From: DATLYT01 sp035574455
GTDB lineage: Bacteria; Bacteroidota; Ignavibacteria; UBA10030
Reading direction: 5' to 3'
DNA length: 13,108 bases
Assembly (NCBI GenBank): GCA_035574455.1
Contig: DATLYT010000004.1
Coordinates: forward strand, 1-13,108
Shown here: in pieces, positions 6,567 to 13,108 of the stretch
How the letters are laid out: every line of letters starts with the position of its first letter
How positions within the stretch are numbered: the first letter of the stretch is position 1
The notes under the pieces: generated by a model
The model's database searches: none
Seen by the model: the letters and a program-made list of their open reading frames with translations, nothing else
What the model was told of the DNA's origin: nothing
Translations under genes and position numbers: made by a program

Positions 6567-8024
6567 ATGGGCTTTACCACGCTCGACTACGTCATCGTTG
6601 TCGTCTATCTCGTCGGTGTCGCGGTGTTCGGGATTCTGCGCGGAGGTAAACACCAGACGGCCCGCGATTATTTTTTGGGCAAAGAAGACATTCCGTGGTG
6701 GATTGTGTGCTTTTCCATTGTGGCGGCGGAGACGAGCACGTTGACATTCATCAGCATCCCCGGTCTGGCATATCTTACAAATCTGAATTTCCTGCAGGTG
6801 ACGTTGGGGTACCTTCTCGGAAGAATCGCCATCAGCGTATTGTTTCTTCCGGCCTACTTCAAGGGTGAGCTTTCGACGGCGTATGCTTTCCTCGAGTCGC
6901 GTTTCGGCGCAAAGACACGGCGCTTTGCGTCGGTCACCTTTCTCTTCACGCGCATCGCGGCTGATGGGGTTCGTCTCTTTGCAACCGCGATTCCGTTAAA
7001 ACTTGTCCTCGATATCGATTACGCACTAGCCATCGTCATTCTTGCCGCCGTGGCATTCGTCTACACGTTTGCCGGCGGTGTCCGCGGCGTCATCTGGGTC
7101 GATGCGGTGCAAATGGTGATCTACCTGGGCGGCGCGTTGCTGGCGGGGATCGTCCTCGTTACAAACGCCGAAGGAGGATGGGCGGGCTTGACGGCAATTG
7201 CTGCGGAGGCGGGAAAGTTTCAAATCTTCAATCTCGATTTCAGCGGCGATTTCTTCCAGAAGCCGTACACGCTGATCGCCGGTGTATTGGGCGGGGCGTT
7301 TCTCTCGATGGCCTCGCATGGAACCGACCAGCTCATTGTCCAGCGGGTGCTGGCAACCCAATCGCTGGAGCGCGCTCGCAAGGCGCTGATCGGCAGCGGC
7401 ATCATCATTATTCTTCAGTTTGCCATCTTTTTGATTGTCGGGCTGTTGCTGTACGGCCATTACCACGGTGCCAGCCTTGCCGACCTGCGGCTGAGTCGCG
7501 CCGATGAGATTTTCCCCAAGTTCATCATCGAAGGACTGCCTCCGGGCGTCTCAGGGTTCATCATCGCCGGTTTACTGGCCGCTGCACTCTCCACGCTTGC
7601 CGGGTCGATGAGTTCCATGGCTTCCTCCACAGTCATGGATCTCTATAAGCCACTCATGGTGTCATCGATTTCTCCGGAACAGGAACTTCGCATTGCCCGT
7701 CGCGCAACGTTGCTCTGGGCGGTGTTGCTCATCGGCTCAGCGATTTTTTTCATGGAAACGCCGCAAACCGTTGTGGAGCTCGCTCTCAGCATCGCGTCGT
7801 TCACCTACGGTGGGCTGCTCGGGACGTTTCTCCTCGGCGTGCTGATCAAACGGGCAACGCAGGAAGACGCCCTTGCCGGCTTTGTCGGTGGGATCTTCAT
7901 TATGATCACGGTGATCTCATTAAAGCTCGTCGCTTGGACATGGTTTACGATGATCGGCGTGGCTACGACGCTCTTGATTGGCGGACTGTTAAGTCTGCTC
8001 GTCCGGCGACCGTCATCGTCATAG
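6567..8024 (+). CDS. Sodium/solute symporter, SSS family
   Basis: The 485-residue inner-membrane protein begins at ATG 6567 with a strong SD, GGAGGAGG (6554-6561). It is hydrophobic throughout, with about 13 likely spans, near the usual PutP-type length. Family signatures include ARDYFLGKEDIPWW near residue 31, GGVRGVIWVDAVQM at ~170-183, SMASHGTDQLIVQRVLAT and the LSTLAGSMSSMASSTVMDLY segment. Within that, Ser342-Thr343 correspond to the sodium-2 site residues known in PutP and vSGLT, so Na+ coupling is likely. The substrate cannot be read from the sequence; similarity to the iodide/multivitamin/sugar branch is only an impression. It lies 78 bases after the STAS gene and 19 bases before xerD. 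No substrate-catabolic genes adjoin it, so context does not narrow the substrate. Confidence 0.92.
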   Translation: MGFTTLDYVIVVVYLVGVAVFGILRGGKHQTARDYFLGKEDIPWWIVCFSIVAAETSTLTFISIPGLAYLTNLNFLQVTLGYLLGRIAISVLFLPAYFKGELSTAYAFLESRFGAKTRRFASVTFLFTRIAADGVRLFATAIPLKLVLDIDYALAIVILAAVAFVYTFAGGVRGVIWVDAVQMVIYLGGALLAGIVLVTNAEGGWAGLTAIAAEAGKFQIFNLDFSGDFFQKPYTLIAGVLGGAFLSMASHGTDQLIVQRVLATQSLERARKALIGSGIIIILQFAIFLIVGLLLYGHYHGASLADLRLSRADEIFPKFIIEGLPPGVSGFIIAGLLAAALSTLAGSMSSMASSTVMDLYKPLMVSSISPEQELRIARRATLLWAVLLIGSAIFFMETPQTVVELALSIASFTYGGLLGTFLLGVLIKRATQEDALAGFVGGIFIMITVISLKLVAWTWFTMIGVATTLLIGGLLSLLVRRPSSS

Positions 8025-8043
8025 TGTTCGGACCAGTGCCGGT

Positions 8044-8982
8044 ATGAAACGCCGACTGCGATTGGAAAAACCGGATCGCAAGAAAACTCCGCTGGAGCGA
8101 CAACGGCAGGTGTACTTCAACTTCTTACGGGTAGAAAAAAGCGTTTCAGAGAATACAGCATTGTCCTATTCCACCGACCTCGATCGCTATTGTACATTCC
8201 TGGAAGGCTGTGGCATTTCCTCAGCAACACAAGTTACCGAGCAACACGTCAGCTCTTTTCTCCAGCATCTCACGAAAGCCGGGTTGTCTCCCCGAAGCGT
8301 GGCCAGGACATTTTCCGCCGTGCGGGGATTTCATCGATTTCTTCTGAGCGAGGATTGGACGGAGGACGACCCTACCCAGAACCTGGAGCCGCCCAAGCGG
8401 TCGAAATCGCTGCCGGAAGTACTTTCGCTCGAGGAGATCAACGCTATTCTCAACCAGCCGGATGTCACCAAGCGGCTCGGTATTCGGGACCGAGCTATTC
8501 TCGAAGTCATGTACGCCACGGGTGTACGTGTATCCGAGCTTGTCAATCTGAAGCAATCCAACCTTCTGTTCGATGAAGAGCTACTCCTCGTTTTCGGCAA
8601 AGGATCCAAAGAGCGGTTGGTGCCCATTGGTAGGTCTGCGCGGGAATGGGTGACAAAGTATCAACAAGAATGCCGACTGCACATCGCCAAGCCGCATCGC
8701 TCGCGGGATTATCTCTTTCTCAATGCGCGTGGAGGCAAAATCACGCGCAAGGCTGTCTGGGATATTGTTGCGAAATACACAAAGGCCGCAGGCATCACGC
8801 GCGAAGTTCATCCCCACACGTTTCGTCATTCGTTCGCTACGCATTTACTGGAGCGGGGTGCTGATTTACGCGCAGTGCAGGAAATGTTAGGCCACGCCGA
8901 TATCTCGACAACGCAACTTTACACCCATATCGACCGTGAGTATCTCAAACAGGTTCATCGAGACCATCACCCGCGTCCTTGA
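8044..8982 (+). CDS. xerD: Tyrosine recombinase XerD/XerC
   Basis: The 312-residue product is a Xer recombinase, which resolves chromosome dimers at dif with FtsK. The N-terminal SAM-like DNA-binding domain is at ~22-105 (YFNFLRVEKSVSENTALSYSTD, SVARTFSAVRGFHRFLLSE). The catalytic domain has the full set: Arg162 (TGVRVSEL), Lys186 (FGKGSKERLVP), His258 and Arg261 (HTFRHSFATHLLERGADL), His284 (LGHADIS) and Tyr293 (TTQLYTHI), the nucleophile. About 20 Lys/Arg-rich residues precede the normal family start. The XerD assignment over XerC rests on general resemblance and single-gene context, so it is moderate. No integrase-type extra domains, att sites or cargo genes flank it, so a housekeeping role is favoured over a mobile integrase. 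ATG 8044 lacks a clear SD. Confidence 0.9.
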   Translation: MKRRLRLEKPDRKKTPLERQRQVYFNFLRVEKSVSENTALSYSTDLDRYCTFLEGCGISSATQVTEQHVSSFLQHLTKAGLSPRSVARTFSAVRGFHRFLLSEDWTEDDPTQNLEPPKRSKSLPEVLSLEEINAILNQPDVTKRLGIRDRAILEVMYATGVRVSELVNLKQSNLLFDEELLLVFGKGSKERLVPIGRSAREWVTKYQQECRLHIAKPHRSRDYLFLNARGGKITRKAVWDIVAKYTKAAGITREVHPHTFRHSFATHLLERGADLRAVQEMLGHADISTTQLYTHIDREYLKQVHRDHHPRP

Positions 8983-9092
8983 GTCAGTCTGACGCGTGTC
9001 TCGCCGCACGTTTGCAGGAATTATCTTGCCTGCCGCGTGAAGGTTCAGTACCTTGCGACAACATGACTATTCATTTATTGGGGGGAACTTCT

Positions 9093-9806
9093 ATGAAAGG
9101 CTTCCTTAAGAAAACGTATCTCCTTGGGATGGTAGCAAGCCTCTCACTGTTGGCTGGCTGCTCGAAAAATGACAATCCAGTGGATTCAGAAGAAGGCATA
9201 ACTGAGCTCAACCTCTTCCCGTTTGCTCCGGGACGAGTGTTTGTCTTTTCGGCGTATACATTGGACACCCTGGGGCGAAAAATTGAGAGCTCGACGCACC
9301 GAGAGGCAATGTACGTGCACTCGACGGTGACCATCGGTGGCAAGAGCGCCTACCGGCTGATTGATTCGGTCTATTTTACAGACGGGACACTCAACGTTAC
9401 GGATACAACCTACTTCGCCGAGGAGAATGGAAATCTTCTGACCTACTACGGAACGGGGACAACGGGTGCGTGGATTACGCTCTTCAAACGTTCCGAGGGG
9501 ATTGATAAAGAGTACAACGGGGGATCATTCACCGAAGTCGTGTTTGGCATTCCGGTAACGGTAACGGTGAAATGCAAGATCCGGGCAAAAGAAACTGTCG
9601 CGGCGCCAATAGGAAGCACACAGGCGTATAAGTTAGAGATCAAGACAAGCGCGTCGTTTGGCGGGCAGTCCTTCGAGTTTCTGCAGTACGTCTGGTTTGC
9701 GGACGGTTTCGGTCCTGTGAAACAACAAGAACCGGTTCAAGTTGACCCGGCACTTGGCATCAAGCTCCAAGGGAACGAGGCATTACTGGTAAGCAAGAAT
9801 TTTTGA
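9093..9806 (+). CDS. Lipoprotein of unknown function
   Basis: ATG 9093 (237 residues) is chosen because it follows the purine run GGGGGGAA (9080-9087) and begins a classic lipoprotein signal, MKGFLKKTYLLGMVASLSLLAGC, with lipidated Cys23; the frame extends upstream to 8979 but that would bury the signal. After a short linker (SKNDNPVDSEEG) the rest is a beta-rich domain of about 200 residues, starting LNLFPFAPGRVFVFSAYTLD and containing GKSAYRLIDSVYF, TDTTYFAEENGNLLTYYG and FLQYVWFADGFGPVKQ. Proteins of similar layout (lipobox, then 'F-P-G-x-x-W/F' start and 'W-F-A-x-G-x-G-P-V-K' near the end) are frequent uncharacterised lipoproteins in FCB bacteria. It is probably attached to the outer membrane or inner membrane periplasmic face. 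It stands alone: 110 bases after xerD and followed by a strong terminator. No enzymatic motif is seen. Confidence 0.85.
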   Translation: MKGFLKKTYLLGMVASLSLLAGCSKNDNPVDSEEGITELNLFPFAPGRVFVFSAYTLDTLGRKIESSTHREAMYVHSTVTIGGKSAYRLIDSVYFTDGTLNVTDTTYFAEENGNLLTYYGTGTTGAWITLFKRSEGIDKEYNGGSFTEVVFGIPVTVTVKCKIRAKETVAAPIGSTQAYKLEIKTSASFGGQSFEFLQYVWFADGFGPVKQQEPVQVDPALGIKLQGNEALLVSKNF

Positions 9807-9830
9807 CGGAGAGCTTCTTGGGAATGAGAG

Positions 9831-9859
9831 CAAAGGCGATTCACACCGAATCGCCTTTG
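9831..9859 (+). terminator. Intrinsic terminator, 12-bp perfect stem
   Basis: Bases 9831-9842 (CAAAGGCGATTC) are exactly complementary to 9848-9859 (GAATCGCCTTTG), with a 5-base loop (ACACC). The stem ends in CTTTG and is followed by TTGTTTC, a short T-rich tail. It lies 25 bases after the lipoprotein stop and separates that gene from lysA. Confidence 0.85.
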
Positions 9860-9897
9860 TTGTTTCGAGAGGTTCCAGGCGAAACGAGGTATTCTCC

Positions 9898-9926
9898 TTG
9901 AGTTTCAGCACTTTTTTTGGTACATA
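9898..9926 (+). promoter_or_regulatory. Weak candidate promoter for the lysA-asd operon
   Basis: TTGAGT (9898-9903) and TACATA (9921-9926) are spaced by 17 bases, just downstream of the terminator, which is where an operon promoter is expected. The -35 matches consensus in 4 of 6 positions; the -10 is poor. If real, lysA would have a leader of about 135 bases. No Bacteroidia-type TAnnTTTG box is seen in this gap. Confidence 0.22.
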
Positions 9927-9957
9927 GAACGTGGTTCACGCTCTGTACGGTGAGCAG

Positions 9958-10007
9958 GCTCCCAGAGTCCGTTGTCGTTGGGCGGTTTTCGGGAGCTTTT
10001 CTTTTCC
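9958..10007 (+). promoter_or_regulatory. Hairpin plus T-tract in the lysA leader (possible attenuator)
   Basis: GCTCCC (9958-9963) pairs with GGGAGC (9991-9996), extendable by a G-T wobble and an A-T pair, with a 27-base loop that can form a minor CCG/CGG pairing (9969-9971 with 9983-9985). TTTTCTTTTCC follows at 9997-10007. This has the look of a terminator between the candidate promoter and lysA, so it may be an attenuator or a second terminator. I do not recognise lysine-riboswitch core motifs in the leader. Confidence 0.3.
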
Positions 10008-10069
10008 GTGGCAACTCGTGTTATTGAACAAATGAACATACAGCCCGATTCTCCTCGTGTCATAATCCT

Positions 10070-11335
10070 GTGAAATACTTTCAGTATAAAGACAATACGC
10101 TGTACTGCGAGGATGTCCCCGCGGGAGAGCTGGTGGAAGAATTCGGAACGCCGCTCTATGTCTACAGCAAGAATCAGATTGTCGAGAACTTCCGCGCGGT
10201 AGCAGGAGCGGCAGGGCCGCGATGCACCGTCTGTTATGCACTGAAAGCGAACGCAAATCCAGTCATCCTGAAGCTCTTGGTGGAAGCAGGTGCCGGGGCC
10301 GATGTCGTCTCCGCAGGAGAAATTCATCTTGCCCTGAAAGCCGGGTTCCCACCGGAGAAAATCGTCTTTGCCGGCGTGGGCAAGCGGGAGGATGAGATTG
10401 AATACGCGTTGAACCAGAATATTTTCTCCTTTAATGTAGAATCGGTACAAGAGCTTCAACTCATTTCCCTCCTTGCTGTTCGGTTGAACAAGAAAGCCCG
10501 TGTCTCGTTGCGAATCAATCCGAATATCGACGCCGAGAGTCATCCGTACATCTCGACCGGTCTTAAGCACAACAAGTTTGGGATTGATGCGTCGCGGGCA
10601 CTCGAAGTGTTTCGCACGGCAACGACCCTTCCTGCTATTGAAGTCATCGGCATTCATACGCACATCGGTTCGCAGGTTACCAAGGTTGAACCGTACGTTT
10701 CCACGGCGAAATTTCTCGTTGAGATGGTTAACCAATTGCGACAGGAGGGCATTTCCCTCTCTCATATCGATATCGGCGGTGGGTTCGGCGTGCAATACAT
10801 TAATGTTCTCGCACATGAGGCCCTTCCGGTAGAGCATAATCCGAACGGTGTTCCTGTGGCCGTCGGAGAGATTCTCTCTGCCATACTTCCAATCCTTGAA
10901 CCGACGGGCTGTTCGATCTGGGTTGAGCCGGGTCGGTCGATTGTTGCCAACGCAGGCGTGTTGTTGACGAAAGTGCTGTATACGAAGGAGAACTCAACGA
11001 AAAAGTTCATTGTGGTCGATGCAGGAATGAACGACCTTCTTCGACCAAGTCTCTACAATGCCTATCACCAGGTTGTGCCGGTGACCATCGAAACATACGA
11101 ACACGAGAAAGTGGATGTCGTGGGCCCGATTTGTGAAACGGGAGACTTCCTTGCCCGCGACCGGATGCTCAACCGAGTCAAGCGAGGCGATGGGCTTGCC
11201 ATCCTGACGGTGGGAGCGTACGGGTTTGTGACGACGTCTCAGTACAATGCGCGTCCGCGTCCGGCGGAGGTTCTTGTCAATGGCGAAAAAGTACGCGTGA
11301 TTCGCGAGCGCGAAACGTTCAATCATTTGGGATGA
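10070..11335 (+). CDS. lysA: Diaminopimelate decarboxylase LysA
   Basis: The 421-residue cytoplasmic enzyme removes CO2 from meso-diaminopimelate to give L-lysine, the last step of the DAP pathway, using pyridoxal phosphate. Fold type III signatures are intact: Lys59 in CYALKANANP binds PLP; GADVVSAGE and HTHIGSQ follow; HIDIGGGFG is the phosphate-binding glycine loop; VEPGRSIVANAG is next; Cys355 in GPICETGDFLA is the active-site cysteine contributed across the dimer; GAYGF is near the end. The start is GTG 10070, giving the usual family N-terminus MKYFQYKDNTLYCEDVP; no SD precedes it. The downstream asd gene begins 9 bases after the stop, so the two are co-transcribed. Length and motifs are normal. 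Confidence 0.97.
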   Translation: MKYFQYKDNTLYCEDVPAGELVEEFGTPLYVYSKNQIVENFRAVAGAAGPRCTVCYALKANANPVILKLLVEAGAGADVVSAGEIHLALKAGFPPEKIVFAGVGKREDEIEYALNQNIFSFNVESVQELQLISLLAVRLNKKARVSLRINPNIDAESHPYISTGLKHNKFGIDASRALEVFRTATTLPAIEVIGIHTHIGSQVTKVEPYVSTAKFLVEMVNQLRQEGISLSHIDIGGGFGVQYINVLAHEALPVEHNPNGVPVAVGEILSAILPILEPTGCSIWVEPGRSIVANAGVLLTKVLYTKENSTKKFIVVDAGMNDLLRPSLYNAYHQVVPVTIETYEHEKVDVVGPICETGDFLARDRMLNRVKRGDGLAILTVGAYGFVTTSQYNARPRPAEVLVNGEKVRVIRERETFNHLG

Positions 11336-11344
11336 AGGAGAGCG

Positions 11345-12337
11345 ATGAAACTGCATGACATTGCCATCGTTGGAGCGACCGGTCTGGTCGGTCGCGCCAT
11401 GGTAAAAGTGTTGGAAGAGAGAAATTTTCCGGTCAACCGGCTGGTGTTGCTGGCATCTGAACGGTCGGTGGGCAAAGAGGTACCGTTCAACGGAAAGCCC
11501 CACCCTGTTTATAAGCTGGAGCCGGAGCGGTTTAAGCACATTGAGTTTGCGCTTTTCACGGCAGGCGCACCCATCAGCAAAGAGTATGCGCCGGCGGCAG
11601 TAAAGGCCGGCGCTGTGGTTATCGATAACAGCAGTGCCTTCCGAATGGAGCCGGACGTTCCCCTGGTCGTTCCGGAAGTCAACCGCAAACAAATTTTTAA
11701 GCACAAAGGGATCATTGCCAACCCGAATTGCTCCACCATTCAGCTTGTCCTCGTGCTGAAGCCGCTGCACGACCGGTTTGGCATCAAGCGCGTGGTCGTT
11801 TCCACCTACCAGTCCGTTACCGGGGCGGGTAAGATCGCGGTCGACCAGCTCCATGATGAGCTGGCGCATCGTCAACCGACGGCGAGGAAATTTCCCCACC
11901 CGATTGCCTACAATTGCCTACCGCATATCGATATTTTCTTTGATGACGGTTACACGAAAGAAGAATTTAAGGTGATGAACGAGACGAAGAAAATTATGGG
12001 GGTAAGTTTCAAGATCACAGCGACCTGTGTGCGAGTGCCGGTGCTTGGCGGACACAGCGAATCGGTCAATATCGAATTCGAGAAGAAAAGCTCGGTGGAA
12101 GAAGTACGAGAGATTCTCAGCAAAGCGCCCGGCGTCGTCGTGCAGGACGACCCGAAACAGAATCTCTACCCCATGCCACTCACGGCACACGACAAAGATG
12201 AGGTGTTCGTCGGCCGTATTCGAAAAGACGAAACGGTATCCAGCGGCGTTAATCTCTGGATTGTTGCGGACAACATCCGGAAGGGTGCAGCAACAAATGC
12301 GGTGCAGATCGCGGAGGCGTTGGTTTTGGGGAAGTAG
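11345..12337 (+). CDS. asd: Aspartate-semialdehyde dehydrogenase
   Basis: The 330-residue enzyme converts L-4-aspartyl phosphate to L-aspartate-4-semialdehyde with NADPH, the branch point to lysine/DAP, threonine and methionine. Seen in sequence: a nucleotide-binding start (IAIVGATGLVGRAMVKVLEE), FTAGAPISKEYAP, VIDNSSAFRM with VPLVVPEVN, Cys129 in NPNCSTIQLVLVLKPL as the thioester nucleophile, STYQSVTGAGK, and His237 in VPVLGGHSESVNIEF as the probable acid/base residue. It ends with DNIRKGAATNAVQIAE, typical of the family. AAGGAG (11335-11340) sits 4 bases before the ATG and overlaps the lysA stop. It also supplies the precursor for DAP used in peptidoglycan. Confidence 0.97.
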   Translation: MKLHDIAIVGATGLVGRAMVKVLEERNFPVNRLVLLASERSVGKEVPFNGKPHPVYKLEPERFKHIEFALFTAGAPISKEYAPAAVKAGAVVIDNSSAFRMEPDVPLVVPEVNRKQIFKHKGIIANPNCSTIQLVLVLKPLHDRFGIKRVVVSTYQSVTGAGKIAVDQLHDELAHRQPTARKFPHPIAYNCLPHIDIFFDDGYTKEEFKVMNETKKIMGVSFKITATCVRVPVLGGHSESVNIEFEKKSSVEEVREILSKAPGVVVQDDPKQNLYPMPLTAHDKDEVFVGRIRKDETVSSGVNLWIVADNIRKGAATNAVQIAEALVLGK

Positions 12338-12402
12338 GGATGTGAAGGATGTTGAAGAGATTATTGGATGAACGCGAGGAGAAGAAGGAGAGTTACAAAC
12401 AA

Positions 12403-13108
12403 ATGAAAAAGATGATTGTTGTCATGGCAGTTGTGGTACTGGTGTCGTTGGGAGGTTGCTCGAAGAACGAAGAGAAAAAAACCGCCCGAACGACGCAAGC
12501 AGGTGGGCAGACCGACCTTGTAACCTTTCCGCTGAAAGGGGAAGTCGTTGCGATTGATACAGCAAAGCTGCGCGTGACCATTGCTCACGAAGAAATTCCC
12601 GACTACATGAAAGCAATGACGATGCCGTTCAAAGTCAAAGACCCGGGACTGCTGAAGAACATTCAAGTCGGCGATTCGGTGCAAGGAACGCTTGCCGTCT
12701 CTCGTACGGAAAGCTGGTTGGAGACGCTCGCGGTGGTCGGTTCAGATCAGGAGAAACAAGCACTCACGGCGGATGAAATTCAATTCCACCGGTTGTTCAA
12801 AGAAGGTGAACCGCTGCCCGACTTCTCATTTGTCAATCAGGATGGGAAGCGTGTAAGGTTTAGCGACTTCCGCGGTAAAGTTCTCGCGTTCACGCTCATC
12901 TACACGCGCTGCCCGTTGCCGGATTTTTGCATCCGGATGAGCGAGTACTTCAGCCGCATCCAAAGGGCACTCAGCAAGGACCCCTCGCTGCGCGGCAAAT
13001 GGCATCTTCTGTCGATCAGCTTCGACCCGCAGAATGATACACCCGAAGTACTGAAGAAATACGGCAAGAACTACGGTGCGGATTTTTCAACGTGGGATTT
13101 CGTCGTAG
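12403..13108 (+). CDS. Copper-related lipoprotein: CusF-like domain fused to SCO1/SenC domain (3' partial)
   Basis: The frame stays open from ATG 12403 to the window end (235 residues seen). It begins with a lipoprotein signal, MKKMIVVMAVVVLVSLGGC, lipidated at Cys19. An in-frame ATG at 12349 would add 18 charged residues before the signal and is less likely; GAAGGAG at 12384-12390 is 12 bases upstream. Residues ~43-112 resemble the CusF/CusF_Ec copper-binding fold: GEVVAID, His62, then Met69, Met72 and Met74 in YMKAMTMPFKV, and VGDSVQGTLAV. Residues ~132 onward are a SCO1/SenC thioredoxin-like domain: GEPLPDFSFVNQDGKRVRFSD, FTLIYTRCPLPDFC with Cys170 and Cys176, then LLSISFDPQNDTPEVL. The cysteines are CX5C rather than CX3C of classical SCO1. 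The conserved distal histidine would lie past the window edge. It probably delivers copper or reduces cysteines during cytochrome oxidase assembly, in the periplasm. Distance from asd is 65 bases with no terminator. Confidence 0.88.
   Translation, partial: MKKMIVVMAVVVLVSLGGCSKNEEKKTARTTQAGGQTDLVTFPLKGEVVAIDTAKLRVTIAHEEIPDYMKAMTMPFKVKDPGLLKNIQVGDSVQGTLAVSRTESWLETLAVVGSDQEKQALTADEIQFHRLFKEGEPLPDFSFVNQDGKRVRFSDFRGKVLAFTLIYTRCPLPDFCIRMSEYFSRIQRALSKDPSLRGKWHLLSISFDPQNDTPEVLKKYGKNYGADFSTWDFVV

Noticed and set aside
8044..8982. Mobile-element integrase as an alternative to XerD
   Set aside because: No direct repeats, tRNA, excisionase or cargo genes flank it, and its layout is that of housekeeping Xer proteins.
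9053..9080. TTGCGA / TTTATT promoter-like pair before the lipoprotein gene
   Set aside because: The -10 would abut the SD at 9080-9087, putting the transcription start inside or after the SD, so it cannot serve an SD-led start at 9093.
8979..9092. N-terminal extension of the lipoprotein frame, overlapping the xerD stop
   Set aside because: It would place 38 non-signal residues before a textbook lipoprotein signal, and the SD at 9080-9087 points to ATG 9093.
9931..10035. Possible 34-codon leader peptide (GTG start) in the lysA leader
   Set aside because: It has no SD and only one lysine codon, the last before its stop, so there is no codon run of the kind used in amino-acid attenuation.
10061..10072. 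CATAAT just before the lysA GTG, suggesting a leaderless transcript
   Set aside because: No -35 element is found 16-18 bases upstream, and the predicted start would fall within the GTG itself.
9905..10837. Minus-strand open frame of 310 codons opposite lysA
   Set aside because: It mirrors the lysA coding strand, shows no recognisable motif, and includes part of the lysA leader; most likely a codon-bias shadow. The 301-codon frame at 10994-11899 is rejected for the same reason.

Overview
The window is 13.1 kb in which every gene I can support lies on the + strand. The best lineage clue is the protein ending near 2602. It closes with a type IX secretion (T9SS) C-terminal sorting domain of the 'NYPNPFNPTTTI...' type, which is common in Ignavibacteriota, Kryptonia and neighbouring Bacteroidota/FCB bacteria. 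A FIMAH-like secreted protein, two Sec/Lsp lipoproteins and the housekeeping set fit a Gram-negative FCB bacterium, probably from an environmental genome. Several genes have clear Shine-Dalgarno (SD) sequences, which argues against a classical SD-poor Bacteroidia genome. The phylum call is inference.

Layout. (1) Bases 1-2602 are an accessory, cell-surface block: the 3' end of an Ig-like surface protein that ends in a C39-like cysteine peptidase, a secreted protein with a FIMAH-like C-terminus, and a small T9SS-sorted protein. (2) Bases 2752-8982 are a tightly packed run: a RodZ-like membrane HTH protein, NAD-dependent DNA ligase (ligA), a half-length GT9-like protein, a STAS anti-sigma-antagonist-type protein, a sodium/solute symporter and a XerD-type recombinase. 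(3) Bases 9093-9806 encode a lone lipoprotein, followed by a perfect 12-bp hairpin terminator. (4) Bases 10070-13108 hold lysA and asd (lysine/diaminopimelate and aspartate-family amino acids), then a lipoprotein joining a CusF-like copper domain to a SCO1/SenC domain, cut by the window end.

How the genes work together. The first block is probably one surface-exposed or secreted module, but its target is unknown. The middle run mixes DNA maintenance (LigA, XerD), cell-envelope or shape functions (RodZ-like, GT9-like) and regulation/transport (STAS, symporter), so it looks like a co-transcribed housekeeping neighbourhood rather than one pathway. LysA and Asd are two enzymes of the same aspartate/DAP branch and are almost certainly co-transcribed. 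The SCO protein probably begins a copper or cytochrome-oxidase maturation segment that continues beyond the window.

I see no rRNA, tRNA, CRISPR array, insertion sequence or phage module. I do not see a clearly new defence or mobile system. The most unusual points are the Ig/C39-FIMAH-T9SS surface cassette, the half GT9 protein, the CusF-SCO fusion with a CX5C motif, and a hairpin plus T-tract in the lysA leader.
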